Shown here: positions 44,883 through 53,449 of the stretch, piece after piece | Layout of the letters: the number at the start of each line of letters is the position of its first letter | Numbering within the stretch: position 1 is the stretch's first letter | Assembly: GCA_002409745.1 (NCBI GenBank) | Contig: DHOU01000015.1 | Location: 29,506-93,505, forward strand | Direction: 5' to 3' | Length of the DNA stretch: 64,000 nucleotides | Source: Bacteroidales bacterium UBA5382 | Lineage (GTDB): Bacteria; Bacteroidota; Bacteroidia; Bacteroidales; Dysgonomonadaceae | The notes under the pieces: generated by a model | Databases searched by the model: none | Told to the model about the DNA's origin: nothing | What the model saw: the letters and a program-made list of their open reading frames with translations, nothing else | Made by a program: the position numbers and the translations under genes

Positions 44883-46451
44883 TTATTTCATTTCAATTTC
44901 TTCTTTCAAGTCTATCTCGTTGCCGTCTTTGTCATAAAATGCATATTGCAGGAAGCCCAATTTTTGGTTGGGGACAATTTTCATTCCCACGCTGTATTTC
45001 TTTTTCCATTTGTACTTCAACGAAAATAAACCTTGCTGAATATAGGCTGCTACATAAGGATGTATGTGCAGGACAAATTTCTTCACTTTCAGTTTATTCG
45101 CCAGATAATCGATCTTTCCTTCCAACGTATCGGTGAATAAGATCGACGATTTTATTTTTCCTTTACCAAAGCAAGTGGGACATATTTCGCTTGTGGCAAC
45201 TTCCATTTCGGGACGTACACGCTGCCGGGTGATTTGCATCAATCCGAATTTACTCAATGGCAGGATATTATGCCGGGCCCGATCTTTTTCCATAAATTCC
45301 TGCATCTTGGTGAGCAGGTTGTTACGGTGTTCGCCTTTGTTCATATCGATAAAATCGACGACGATAATACCTCCCATATCGCGCAAACGCAGTTGGCGGG
45401 CAATTTCTTCGGCGGCCGCGACATTCACCATATAGGCGCTGTCTTCTTGTCCGAGCGACGATTTGTTCCGATTACCGCTATTGACATCGATCACGTGCAG
45501 AGCTTCGGTGTGTTCGATGATCAGATACGCTCCGTTCTTAAAGGTAACCGTTTTTCCAAAGAGCGATTTTATTTGTTTGGTTACCCCGAAATTATCCAAA
45601 ATAGGCAGTGCACCGTTATAGGGTTTTACGACATTTTTTTTGTCGGGTGCGATAATGCTTACGTATTCGGATATTTCTTTGGTTACGTTTTTATCGTTAA
45701 CGTGTATCTGCTCAAACGAAGGGTTAAAGATATCGCGCAGCAGGGCTACCGTACGCCCGGTTTCCTCGAAAATGAGCGACGGGGCTTTGGCTTTCTGTAG
45801 CTTGACGATGTTATCTTCCCATTTTTTGAGTAAGTTTTTCAGCTCCGCGTCTAGTTCTGCTACTCTTTTTCCCTCGGCATTGGTGCGTATGATAACGCCA
45901 AAGTTCTTGGGCTTGATACTTTGTATCAACTGTCGCAGACGTGCACGTTCTTCGCGCGACATTATTTTTTGCGATACGGATACGCGGTCGATAAAAGGTA
46001 TCAATACCATAAATCGTCCCGCGAATGAAATTTCGGCCGTCAGCCTCGGTCCTTTGGTTGAAATGGGTTCCTTGGCTATTTGCACCAATATTTCCTGCCC
46101 TACTTTCAATACATCGGAGATGGTCCCTTCTTTTTCGATTATGCGTTGCAACTTCATTTTCTGCAACTGCGGAATCTTTTTTTTGTCGCTGACGAACTTC
46201 TGAAAATACGTTATGGAGTTGAATTCGACTCCTAAATCCAAATAGTGAAGAAAAGCGTCCTTTTTGTGACCCACATCTACAAATGCGGCATTCAAGGCAG
46301 GCATAAGCTTTTTTACCCTGCCCAAATAGATGTTGCCAACGGCAAAAGATTCATCTTGCGCCTCTTGTTGCAATTCTACCAGTTTTTTATCTTCGAGAAC
46401 GGCAATGGTGACTTCTTTCGGTTGAACATCTACTACAAGTTCGCTTATCAC
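44883..46451 (-). CDS. rng: Ribonuclease G/E family endoribonuclease
   Basis: RNase G/E cuts single-stranded 5'-monophosphate RNA in rRNA maturation and mRNA decay. The N-terminal S1 domain is interrupted as usual (VGNIYLGRVKKLMPALNAAFVDVG at about 39-62). The DNase I-like catalytic part holds the Mg-binding Asp residues in VIDVNSG and VVDFIDM. The Zn-link is CPTCFGKG near 405. With 522 aa and no long C-terminal scaffold it is RNase G-like. The 5' region has a hairpin at 46513-46535 that could affect its own expression. Confidence 0.95.
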   Translation of the reverse strand: MISELVVDVQPKEVTIAVLEDKKLVELQQEAQDESFAVGNIYLGRVKKLMPALNAAFVDVGHKKDAFLHYLDLGVEFNSITYFQKFVSDKKKIPQLQKMKLQRIIEKEGTISDVLKVGQEILVQIAKEPISTKGPRLTAEISFAGRFMVLIPFIDRVSVSQKIMSREERARLRQLIQSIKPKNFGVIIRTNAEGKRVAELDAELKNLLKKWEDNIVKLQKAKAPSLIFEETGRTVALLRDIFNPSFEQIHVNDKNVTKEISEYVSIIAPDKKNVVKPYNGALPILDNFGVTKQIKSLFGKTVTFKNGAYLIIEHTEALHVIDVNSGNRNKSSLGQEDSAYMVNVAAAEEIARQLRLRDMGGIIVVDFIDMNKGEHRNNLLTKMQEFMEKDRARHNILPLSKFGLMQITRQRVRPEMEVATSEICPTCFGKGKIKSSILFTDTLEGKIDYLANKLKVKKFVLHIHPYVAAYIQQGLFSLKYKWKKKYSVGMKIVPNQKLGFLQYAFYDKDGNEIDLKEEIEMK

Positions 46452-46512
46452 AATGTTCTGTTTTTTTTAATTCTTAAAAATGTACTATAGGCTCTGTTTT
46501 CACAACAGGCAG

Positions 46513-46535
46513 GAGGAGCCGCGCTCGGCTACCTC
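46513..46535. promoter_or_regulatory. GAGG-GCCG hairpin upstream of RNase G
   Basis: GAGG-A-GCCG and CGGC-TA-CCTC pair around a 4-nt CGCT loop. It lies about 65 nt before the rng start. On the plus strand it is followed by TTTTCTCTTT, so it could be a terminator in that direction; on the minus strand it would be a leader structure. Confidence 0.4.
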
Positions 46536-46562
46536 TTTTCTCTTTACGATGCTTACATATAC

Positions 46563-46607
46563 AAAGAACAAACTTAATTGTTGTTGATCCGTATTTAAGT
46601 TTGTTCT
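46563..46607. terminator. Very long hairpin ending the HU-bS22 transcript
   Basis: AAGAACAAACTTAA (46563-46576) pairs perfectly over 14 bp with TTAAGTTTGTTCTT (46594-46607); the stem extends by three more pairs past one bulge. It is 29 nt beyond the stop of the tiny bS22-type gene. It lacks a strong T run, so it may also protect the mRNA 3' end. Confidence 0.7.
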
Positions 46608-46636
46608 TGTATCCGTAAGGCTAAAAAAGACTCAAC

Positions 46637-46729
46637 TTACTTTTTCTTTTTATGTCTGTTTTTTCTAAGTCTTTTTTTCCGTTTGTGCACAGACATTTTA
46701 TGCCTTTTTCTTTTTTTTCCGCTTGGCAT
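46637..46729 (-). CDS. bS22/mS38 (AURKAIP1/COX24-domain) mini ribosomal protein
   Basis: A 30-codon ORF encodes MPSGKKRKRHKMSVHKRKKR and ends in LRKNRHKKKK; nearly two-thirds of residues are Lys or Arg. It matches the AURKAIP1/COX24 domain family, homologous to mitochondrial mS38 and mycobacterial bS22 of the small ribosomal subunit near the decoding centre (known from family structures, not shown here). It is too short for most gene finders. It lies 31 nt downstream of the HU gene on the same strand and ends just before a long hairpin, so the two form a short operon. Confidence 0.85.
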   Translation of the reverse strand: MPSGKKRKRHKMSVHKRKKRLRKNRHKKKK

Positions 46730-46760
46730 TTTACTTGTTCTTTTTAATTGGTTGTTGTTA

Positions 46761-47036
46761 TTATTCTTTTACCTGATTGACAAAACTCTTTGCCGGTTTA
46801 AAGGCGGGGATGTTATGTTCAGGTATGATAATCGTTGTATTTTTGGAGATATTACGGGCGGTTTTTTGTGCTCTTTTCTTCACAATAAAACTACCAAAAC
46901 CTCTCAGATATACATTTTCTTTTTCAGCTAGAGACTCTTTTACTACTTCCATAAAAGATTCTACCGTTGCCAAAACCGATGCTTTGTCTACACCTGTATT
47001 CTTTGCAATTTCGTTTACAATGTCTGCTTTAGTCAT
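46761..47036 (-). CDS. HU/IHF-family DNA-binding protein
   Basis: The 91-aa nucleoid protein shows the HU fold: MTKADIVNEIAKNTGVDKAS helices, the LRGFGSFIVKKRAQKTARN dimer and arm region, and a NIPAFKPAKSF C terminus. The beta-arm tip has a Pro in IIIPEHNIPAF. It binds and bends DNA as a dimer. The gene faces mutY divergently and leads into the bS22-type mini gene. A -7 box TACATTTG lies at 47093-47100. Confidence 0.95.
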   Translation of the reverse strand: MTKADIVNEIAKNTGVDKASVLATVESFMEVVKESLAEKENVYLRGFGSFIVKKRAQKTARNISKNTTIIIPEHNIPAFKPAKSFVNQVKE

Positions 47037-47092
47037 CTTACTTTATATTTTAAAATTAATAATTCGATTACTGTCAGTAAAATTTTGGAATG

Positions 47093-47100
47093 CAAATGTA
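47093..47100 (-). promoter_or_regulatory. -7 box (TACATTTG) for the HU gene
   Basis: On the minus strand TACATTTG lies 57 nt before the start codon. The -33 region is T-rich without an exact TTTG. Confidence 0.5.
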
Positions 47101-47184
47101 TAGCTTTTTTTTTAGGGAAAAAACTAATTCAACCTATTTTTTCTCTTTTTTTGCGTTTTTTCTCCGAATAATGTATTTTTAACG

Positions 47185-47192
47185 TAGTTTTG
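47185..47192 (+). promoter_or_regulatory. -7 box (TAGTTTTG) for mutY
   Basis: TAGTTTTG lies 23 nt before the mutY ATG, giving a short leader. No -33 element at the right distance. Confidence 0.45.
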
Positions 47193-47214
47193 TAACTGAT
47201 TTGATGGTGTAGCA

Positions 47215-48285
47215 ATGAAAAATCCCGATAACAATTTAAGTATTAGTACGCTCCTTTTGCGTTGGTACGACGTGCATAAACGCGACTTGCCTTGGCGCGG
47301 CACCCACGACCCGTATGCCATTTGGATATCGGAGATTATTCTGCAACAGACCCGGATACAACAGGGGTGGGACTATTTTGTCCGGTTTATGCGCCGTTTT
47401 CCCGATGTCGTGTCGCTTGCGCAGGCTCACGAAGACGATGTGCTCAAATTGTGGCAGGGATTGGGCTACTATTCGCGGGCACGGAATCTGCATGCGGCGG
47501 CGCAGCAAGTTGTCGACCGGTTCGGCGGGCAGTTTCCCCGTACCTACTCCGATATATTATCGCTCAAAGGCATCGGCGAATATACCGCCGCGGCGATCGC
47601 TTCCATCGCCTACAATGAGCCTTACGCTGCCGTTGACGGCAATGTGTTCCGGGTGCTTTCCCGGTTGTTCGACATCGATACGCCCATTAATACCCCGGTC
47701 GGGAAGAAGCAAATAACGGCCGTAGCCCAATCGATTTTGCATCCCCGGTTTCCAGGATTGCATAATCAGGCGATGATGGATTTGGGCGCGATGGTGTGTA
47801 CGCCTGCCCAACCCGAATGCGTGGAATGCCCCTTTCAGGAAATTTGCCTGGCTTTGGCGCGTAACAAAGTTGCCGATTTGCCCGTTAAAAACCGCCTCAA
47901 AACGGTTCGGAACCGTTATTTCCATTACTTTCATATTCGTTACGGAGATAAGGTCTATATCCGCAAACGGATCGGACGCGATATTTGGAAAAACCTCTAT
48001 GAGTTTCCGCTCGTCGAAACCGATGCGCCCGCAGACTTTGCCGCATTGCAGGATTCAGACGGGTTTAAACAACTTTTTTCCCCGGTAACGCAAATGACTA
48101 TCCGGCACGCCATGCATCTTAAGCATGTGCTTTCCCATCAAGTGATTTATGCCGATTTCTATCAGGTGGATATCGATCCGGCAGAACAATCGCTGCAAGG
48201 GCGCGGGCTTATCGAAATACCCGGATATCGACTCGGCGAGTATGCCGTTTCGCGGTTAGTCCATAAATATATTGAAACTATTTAG
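47215..48285 (+). CDS. mutY: A/G-specific adenine glycosylase
   Basis: MutY removes adenine mispaired with 8-oxoguanine. The catalytic Glu40 (SEIILQQTR) and Asp141 (AAVDGNVFRVLSR) flank the helix-hairpin-helix GIGEYTAAAIAS. The [4Fe-4S] ligands are Cys195, Cys202, Cys205 and Cys211 (CTPAQPECVECPFQEIC). The C-terminal NUDIX-like domain (about 235-350) recognises 8-oxoG. Length 356 aa is normal. It is divergent from the HU gene. Confidence 0.97.
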   Translation: MKNPDNNLSISTLLLRWYDVHKRDLPWRGTHDPYAIWISEIILQQTRIQQGWDYFVRFMRRFPDVVSLAQAHEDDVLKLWQGLGYYSRARNLHAAAQQVVDRFGGQFPRTYSDILSLKGIGEYTAAAIASIAYNEPYAAVDGNVFRVLSRLFDIDTPINTPVGKKQITAVAQSILHPRFPGLHNQAMMDLGAMVCTPAQPECVECPFQEICLALARNKVADLPVKNRLKTVRNRYFHYFHIRYGDKVYIRKRIGRDIWKNLYEFPLVETDAPADFAALQDSDGFKQLFSPVTQMTIRHAMHLKHVLSHQVIYADFYQVDIDPAEQSLQGRGLIEIPGYRLGEYAVSRLVHKYIETI

Positions 48286-48317
48286 CTTTGGTTACCCTAA
48301 AAGTGTAAAAAAAACAG

Positions 48318-48325
48318 TATTTTTG
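48318..48325 (+). promoter_or_regulatory. -7 box (TATTTTTG) for ssb
   Basis: TATTTTTG lies 52 nt before the ssb ATG. A TTTG 27 nt upstream is too far for an ideal -33 element. Confidence 0.5.
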
Positions 48326-48376
48326 CTTTTGCAGTATTTTATACGATTATTCCATATATAAATAAAAAGTACAGTT

Positions 48377-48844
48377 ATGTCGGTAAATAAAATTATTTTA
48401 GTAGGTAATGTAGGAAAAGATCCTGAAATCAAGTATTTTGATAATGACAACGTGAAAGCGAATTTTTCGGTGGCTACCAGCGAAAGAGGTTACACCGCGG
48501 CCAATGGCACCCAGGTTCCCGAACGGACGGAATGGCATAATATCGTTTGCTGGAGGGGATTGGCACAGGTTGTGGAAAAATTTGTGAAGAAAGGAACGCA
48601 AGTGTATATCGAAGGCAAGCTTCGTACCCGTTCGTATGACGATCAGAATGGCGTTAAGCGATATATTACGGAAGTGTATGCCGATAATATGGAGTTATTA
48701 AGTCGTAGAGGCGGAGCCCCCGAGCATTCCGACTCATCCGCAAGCAACGCCAACGAGCGTTCGTATAATGCTCCGAACTCGTCGCCCGATAGCGCTGCCG
48801 ATTTGAGTAATAATGTTTCTGATGTCGATGATTTGCCATTTTAA
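48377..48844 (+). CDS. ssb: Single-stranded DNA-binding protein
   Basis: The OB fold fills the first 110 residues (MSVNKIILVGNVGKDPEIKY, TEWHNIVCWRGLAQVVEKFV, YIEGKLRTRSYDDQNGVKRY). A Ser/Asn-rich linker then leads to the acidic tip DVDDLPF that recruits other replication proteins. Length 155 aa is typical. A strong hairpin follows 23 nt after the stop. Confidence 0.96.
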   Translation: MSVNKIILVGNVGKDPEIKYFDNDNVKANFSVATSERGYTAANGTQVPERTEWHNIVCWRGLAQVVEKFVKKGTQVYIEGKLRTRSYDDQNGVKRYITEVYADNMELLSRRGGAPEHSDSSASNANERSYNAPNSSPDSAADLSNNVSDVDDLPF

Positions 48845-48866
48845 ATAATTCATCGTATTTTTGTCA

Positions 48867-48917
48867 AGAGAATGTTTTCATTCCTGATGATAAAGAATAA
48901 GAATTAAAACATTCTCT
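48867..48917 (+). terminator. ssb terminator, at the 5' end of the gldE leader
   Basis: AGAGAATGTTTT (48867-48878) pairs perfectly with AAAACATTCTCT (48906-48917), followed by TTTGTTTC. A -7-like TATTTTTG at 48856-48863 lies just upstream, so the same hairpin would be the first structure of a gldE transcript that starts there. Confidence 0.75.
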
Positions 48918-48941
48918 TTTGTTTCACTAAATTATAGTTAC

Positions 48942-50261
48942 TTGGACCCTGACCCTTTATCGTTTTTGTTTTCGAATATATTGGCTGTAATGCCTGCTAT
49001 ATCCGATGCCGTTTTATGTGTCTTCCTGCTTGTACTGATTGTGGTCAATGCGATTATATCCGGTTCGGAATTCGCTTTTTTTTCCATTAATCAAAAATTG
49101 ATTGACGATAGCCAAGAGGTTACCGCTACCCAAAAAACAACCCTCACAAGGCTGCTTTCCAAACCCGAAAAACTTTTGGCGACGATCGTTATTTCGTATA
49201 ACCTCCTGAATATTGCCATTGCGGCGATCGCTATTTATCTGTTGAACCGGCTTCCTTATTTTTCGGGAACGCCTCTTCAGGGGCTGGTGCCGGAAGTTAT
49301 CATCATCGTCTGCATTATTGTGTTGTTTGTGGAAATATTGCCCAAGCTATACGCTTCGCACAATCCCTTGAAGTATATCGGCAGCGCTATTCCGGTGGTT
49401 GTATTGATGAATGCAGTTATCGGCCCGTTGTCCACTTTGCTGGTAAGGACGACCAATCTTTTCAATAGATCCACCATCCAGCGGAAGCACGAAATATCGA
49501 TGGACAATCTTTCCAAAGCATTGGAAATTACCTCTAACGACACGATCCATGAGCAAGAGAAGGATATGCTCGAAGGCATCATCCGCTTTAAGGATAAAAC
49601 CGTAGACGATATTTTTATTTCACGCATCGATATGGTGGCGCTCGACTCGCGGACTCCTTTCAGCGAGGTGATCAAGTTTATCGTCGAAGCGGGGTTTTCG
49701 AGAATTCCGGTCTATGACGAAAATCCGGATAATATTAAAGGCATTTTGTACGTGAAAGATTTGCTGGCGTATTTGGATAAAGACGATAGCTATCATTGGT
49801 TGTCTCTAATCCGCCCTGCCTATTTTGTGCCTCGCACCAAGCGGATTGACGATCTTCTCGAAGAATTCCGAGCCAATAAGAATCACATGGCGATTGTCGT
49901 GGATGAATATGGCGGTACGTCGGGATTGGTGACCATGGAAGATATTCTGGAAGAAATTGTCGGCGATATCAGCGACGAGTACGATGAGGAGACGGCCTTC
50001 TATACAAAGGCCGCCGATGGATCGTATATCTTTGAGGGCAAAACCTCTCTCGACGATTTTATAAAGATTACCGGTGTCGCGGCGGAAGATTTCGACAAAA
50101 TGTCGGAGGAGGTCGATACCATCGCCGGATTATTATTGGAGTTGAAGGGCGATTTTCCCAAACGAAAGGAAATTATTGTGTATAAAAAATATACGTTCCA
50201 AGCCGAGGAAATGAACAAACGGCGTATCGTAAAGGTTCGTTATATTCCGCCGAAAGCCTGA
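48942..50261 (+). CDS. gldE: Gliding motility-associated protein GldE (CNNM/CorC family)
   Basis: GldE is an inner-membrane protein of the CNNM/CorC fold. Four N-terminal helices (about 14-160) are followed by a CBS pair (about 210-330, with EAGFSRIPVYDENPDNIKGILYVKDLL and NKNHMAIVVDEYGGTSGLVTMEDILEEIVGDI) and a CorC/HlyC domain. The start chosen is a TTG at 48942, because DPDPLSFLF after it matches GldE N termini I recall; the next ATG (48990) would cut into the first helix. GldE also occurs in non-gliding Bacteroidetes. A phosphopantetheinyl transferase follows, a typical neighbour. Confidence 0.88.
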   Translation: MDPDPLSFLFSNILAVMPAISDAVLCVFLLVLIVVNAIISGSEFAFFSINQKLIDDSQEVTATQKTTLTRLLSKPEKLLATIVISYNLLNIAIAAIAIYLLNRLPYFSGTPLQGLVPEVIIIVCIIVLFVEILPKLYASHNPLKYIGSAIPVVVLMNAVIGPLSTLLVRTTNLFNRSTIQRKHEISMDNLSKALEITSNDTIHEQEKDMLEGIIRFKDKTVDDIFISRIDMVALDSRTPFSEVIKFIVEAGFSRIPVYDENPDNIKGILYVKDLLAYLDKDDSYHWLSLIRPAYFVPRTKRIDDLLEEFRANKNHMAIVVDEYGGTSGLVTMEDILEEIVGDISDEYDEETAFYTKAADGSYIFEGKTSLDDFIKITGVAAEDFDKMSEEVDTIAGLLLELKGDFPKRKEIIVYKKYTFQAEEMNKRRIVKVRYIPPKA

Positions 50262-50269
50262 AATCTCCT

Positions 50270-50332
50270 TCACCCAGAGGGTCGCTTCCCTACCGAGGAA
50301 GTCGTTCTGACACCTCCGGTCTGGTAAATTTA
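50270..50332. repeat. Composite copy of the dispersed TCGGTAAA-type family
   Basis: The gap between gldE and the transferase gene contains GTCGTTCTGACACCTCCGG followed by GGTAAA on the plus strand, and CGACCCTCTGGGTGAAG on the minus strand. Both resemble the family core CGRCRCCCTCGGTAAAG. The alignment is loose. Confidence 0.5.
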
Positions 50333-50339
50333 AAAGAAT

Positions 50340-50990
50340 ATGTTGATAAGGAAAGAGTATATTGATGATAAAGACGGCTTTTTAGGTGTTTGGCAGATAT
50401 CGGAAACGGAAGAAGAGCTTTTGCTATTGTTTCCCGAAGAGATACGCCCGGACATGGTCAAAGCGGTTTCTTCGCTCCGTTCGCCGAGGCGTATTCTCGA
50501 ATGGCTTTCCACCCGCTTGCTGTTGTTCTTTCTTCTGGATGATCCAAAAAAGATACAATATAAGGAAAATGGGCGCCCTTATTTGGCGGACGGCTCCTAT
50601 CATATCAGCATTTCCCATACCAAAGGTTTTGCAGCCGTCTTGTTGCACAAGACTTGCGAGGTGGGTGTCGATATCGAGATAAATTCCAACCGGGTGAATA
50701 AAATTGCCGGTAAGTTTATTTCCGAAGAAGAATATATCGATGATAAGCACCCCGTCATCCATCGTTTATTGCATTGGTCGGCAAAAGAAACCTTATTCAA
50801 ACTCATGGATAAAGAAGGGGTTGACTTTCGCAAAGATCTTCATATTTTGCCCTTTACTCCCTGTGAGAAAGGGATTCTTCAGGCGATTGTGACAACGGAT
50901 CAATTCCTGAATCGGGTTCGCATTCATTACGAAGTCTCTCCTGATTATGTTCTTACCTGGACGCTCTCTTCAAGGGACGTTGCCGTTTAA
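50340..50990 (+). CDS. 4'-phosphopantetheinyl transferase (Sfp type)
   Basis: The 216-aa enzyme transfers the phosphopantetheine arm from CoA to a carrier-protein serine. The signature motifs are GVDIEINSNRVNKIAGKFISEEE (about 102-124) and HWSAKETLFKLMDKEG (about 138-153), with the Mg-binding Asp and Glu. Length fits the Sfp/AcpT class. It follows gldE by 78 nt. AcpP is encoded 7 kb away and is the likely main target. Confidence 0.9.
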   Translation: MLIRKEYIDDKDGFLGVWQISETEEELLLLFPEEIRPDMVKAVSSLRSPRRILEWLSTRLLLFFLLDDPKKIQYKENGRPYLADGSYHISISHTKGFAAVLLHKTCEVGVDIEINSNRVNKIAGKFISEEEYIDDKHPVIHRLLHWSAKETLFKLMDKEGVDFRKDLHILPFTPCEKGILQAIVTTDQFLNRVRIHYEVSPDYVLTWTLSSRDVAV

Positions 50991-51066
50991 CCACTTCAAG
51001 CGGGTTAGGCCGGTAAATGGTTGGTGCTATCATTAACCTGTACGGGATAAAGCCGTTATAGACGTA

Positions 51067-51100
51067 AAAAGCGCCATAGATTGTTATCTACGGCGCTTTT
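51067..51100. terminator. Bidirectional terminator between the transferase and tsf
   Basis: AAAAGCGCC-ATAGAT and ATCTAC-GGCGCTTTT pair over 15 positions with one mismatch around a TGTT loop. A and T runs on both sides serve the convergent genes. Confidence 0.9.
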
Positions 51101-51127
51101 CCTATTAATTAAACGGTAAAGAACATT

Positions 51128-51949
51128 TTATGCATTCAACGATACTCGTTTAAACACAGTAACCTTCAGGTCTTTATCGTGTTGTTTCAAAAACTGCTCA
51201 ATGGTGTGCTTGTTGTCTTTGACATATTCTTGTTGAAGCAGAGTAGCTTCTTTATAGAATTTTTGCAAAGCTCCTTCTGCGATACGATCCAGCAAGTTTT
51301 CAGGTTTACCGGCTTCACGGGCTTTGTCGCGAGCGATCGATAATTCTTTTTCCTTAATATCTGCCGGAATTTCTTCAGCCGTAATTGCGATCGGATTCAT
51401 TGCGGCAACTTGCATCGCAATGTCTTTGGCGACATGCTCGTCCACATTGGGCTTGTTAAAACCAACAATGGTCGCTAATTTATTCCCCAAATGGATATAG
51501 GAATATACCGAAGGTGCGGTGATATGTTCATAATATCCTAATTCCATTTTTTCGCCTGTCGCACCGATTTTGTCGGTGATAAGTTGAGAAACGGTTCCTT
51601 TATCAAGGTTGAGAGCTAATAAATCCTGAAGAGTTGCCGGTTTGTATTGAATCGCGGCGTCTAAAAACTGTTGAGTAAGCGCAATGAATTCTTCATTTTT
51701 CGCCACAAAGTCCGTTTCGCATTGTAGGGCTACGATCGCGGCAAATTCGCCTTCTGTTTTCGCCAATACACATCCTTCGTGTGCTTCGCGGTCTTCGCGT
51801 TTAGCGGCAACAGCCTGTCCTTTCTTACGGATAATTTCCATTGCTTTATCGAAATTACCGTTTGCTTCGTTCAGAGCATTTTTGCAATCCATCATTCCCG
51901 CGCCGGTCATTTTGCGCAAGTGTTGGATGTCTGCCATTGTAACTGCCAT
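51128..51949 (-). CDS. tsf: Translation elongation factor Ts
   Basis: EF-Ts recycles EF-Tu-GDP. The N-terminal UBA-like domain (TMADIQHLRKMTGAGMMDCK) and the signature CETDFVAKNEEF segment (about 72-83) are present. Length 273 aa is standard. It is 26 nt downstream of rpsB and ends the ribosomal cluster at a strong terminator. Confidence 0.97.
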   Translation of the reverse strand: MAVTMADIQHLRKMTGAGMMDCKNALNEANGNFDKAMEIIRKKGQAVAAKREDREAHEGCVLAKTEGEFAAIVALQCETDFVAKNEEFIALTQQFLDAAIQYKPATLQDLLALNLDKGTVSQLITDKIGATGEKMELGYYEHITAPSVYSYIHLGNKLATIVGFNKPNVDEHVAKDIAMQVAAMNPIAITAEEIPADIKEKELSIARDKAREAGKPENLLDRIAEGALQKFYKEATLLQQEYVKDNKHTIEQFLKQHDKDLKVTVFKRVSLNA

Positions 51950-51975
51950 ATTCTTTTTTATTATAAGTTTATATT

Positions 51976-52851
51976 TTATTCGTCGACATCGACATCTTCG
52001 TCTTTCGCATATCTGCTCACTACCGCCGCATTCATTGCTTCTTTGTCTTCTTTAGGGATAATACCCTCTTTCTTCAATGCTTTTGATTTGCGTTCTCTGC
52101 GTGAAGGTGTCTTTTCTTCCTGTTCTTCGTTTTCTTCAGCTGCTGCCGCATCGGCTTTTTCAACTTTACGCTCGTCCAGGCCTTCTTTTATTGCATCGCA
52201 AACATATGTCAAGATGAGGTCGACCGCTTTCGCTGCATCATCATTTGCCGGAATGACAAAATCAATATTGGTCGGATCGGAATTGGTATCGACAATGCCA
52301 AATACCGGAATTCCAAGTCGATTCGCTTCTTTTACGGCAATTTGCTCTTTCATTACGTCTACAATGAACAGAGCGGAAGGAATACGGGTTAAATCCTGTA
52401 TAGAACCTAACGTCTTTTCCAATTTTGCCCGTTGGCGAGTCACTTGGAGTTTTTCGCGCTTGGAGAGCGTATCGAAAGTTCCGTCTTTAATCATTTTATC
52501 GATGTTGCCCATTTTCTTCACCGCTTTGCGGATGGTTGGGAAGTTGGTTAACATTCCACCCGGCCAACGCTCTATGACGTAAGGCATATTTACGCTTTGG
52601 GCTTTTTGTTCAACGACGGGTTTGGCTTGTTTTTTTGTTGCAACGAAAAGGATTTTCTTTCCTGATTTTGCAATTTGTTTCAGTGCGGCCGAAGCTTCTT
52701 CGGTTTTTGCAATTGTTTTATAAAGATCGATAATGTGGATTCCGTTACGTTCCATAAAAATATAGGGAGCCATAGCGGGATTCCATTTTCTTTTCAAGTG
52801 TCCGAAATGTGCACCGGACTCAAGAAGTTGGTCAAATTCTAATTTTGCCAT
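51976..52851 (-). CDS. rpsB: 30S ribosomal protein S2
   Basis: S2 joins the 30S late. The family segments LLESGAHFGHLKRKWNPAM, VIERWPGGMLTNF and FGIVDTNSDPTNIDFVIPAND are present. The C terminus has an extra acidic/basic tail of about 60 residues (EENEEQEEK, then ERKSKALKKEGI), longer than in E. coli and seen in other Bacteroidetes. A 206-nt leader with hairpins precedes it. Confidence 0.97.
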   Translation of the reverse strand: MAKLEFDQLLESGAHFGHLKRKWNPAMAPYIFMERNGIHIIDLYKTIAKTEEASAALKQIAKSGKKILFVATKKQAKPVVEQKAQSVNMPYVIERWPGGMLTNFPTIRKAVKKMGNIDKMIKDGTFDTLSKREKLQVTRQRAKLEKTLGSIQDLTRIPSALFIVDVMKEQIAVKEANRLGIPVFGIVDTNSDPTNIDFVIPANDDAAKAVDLILTYVCDAIKEGLDERKVEKADAAAAEENEEQEEKTPSRRERKSKALKKEGIIPKEDKEAMNAAVVSRYAKDEDVDVDE

Positions 52852-53057
52852 GTTTGTTTTTTACTGTTTTATTCGTTTACATTCTTTTTCTAACTCGAAT
52901 CACAAGGTAAATTATCCTTTTTCCTTTGTTGAAAAAATCGGAAGGATAACGTCCTTATGATTTAGATACTAAACGTCTTGGTCGGATAGAACGATTCGAC
53001 GGATATCGTTCTCAATTGCTTTATGCAACGAAATGCAGGAAGCAATCGTTCCAAAAG
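52852..53057 (-). promoter_or_regulatory. Structured leader/intercistronic region upstream of rpsB
   Basis: Between rpsI and rpsB lie 206 nt without an ORF. On the minus strand GAACGAT/ATCGTTC forms a perfect 7-bp hairpin (about 52990-53012), and TTATCCTT/AAGGATAA an 8-bp one (about 52912-52950). This suggests an S2 autoregulatory leader; S2 represses its own operon in E. coli. No consensus promoter is obvious. Confidence 0.5.
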
Positions 53058-53444
53058 TTAACGTTTCGAGAATTGAAATCTCTTTCTTGCTTTCGGACGT
53101 CCCGGTTTTTTACGCTCTACTACGCGTGAATCGCGTGTTATAAAGCCTTCAGCTCTTAAAGCGGGTTTATCCTCAGGGTTTATCTTTACCAGTGCGCGTG
53201 CAATCGCCAATCTTGCAGCTTCCGATTGTCCTTTGTAGCCACCTCCGTTTAGGTTGATATTGATATCATATTTTTCTGCTACATTGAGCGTATTCAACGG
53301 TTGCTTTACGACAAATTGGAGGATAGAAGAAGGGAAATATTCATTGAGATCGCGGTTATTGATCGTAATCTTACCGGTACCCTCGTTGACGAATACACGA
53401 GCTATTGCGGCTTTGCGTCTGCCTATTGCGTTTACGATGTCCAT
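53058..53444 (-). CDS. rpsI: 30S ribosomal protein S9
   Basis: The 128-aa protein starts with MDIVNAIGRRKAAIARVFV and ends with the conserved KKPGRPKARKRFQFSKR tail that reaches the P-site tRNA. GGGYKGQSEAARLAIARAL is intact. It is 5 nt downstream of rplM, the standard S9/L13 pair. Confidence 0.98.
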   Translation of the reverse strand: MDIVNAIGRRKAAIARVFVNEGTGKITINNRDLNEYFPSSILQFVVKQPLNTLNVAEKYDININLNGGGYKGQSEAARLAIARALVKINPEDKPALRAEGFITRDSRVVERKKPGRPKARKRFQFSKR

Positions 53445-53449
53445 CTTTT

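Noticed and set aside
46513..46535. Terminator for the RNase G gene
   Set aside because: It lies upstream of rng on the minus strand and its T run is on the plus strand, so it cannot end the rng transcript; kept only as a possible leader structure.
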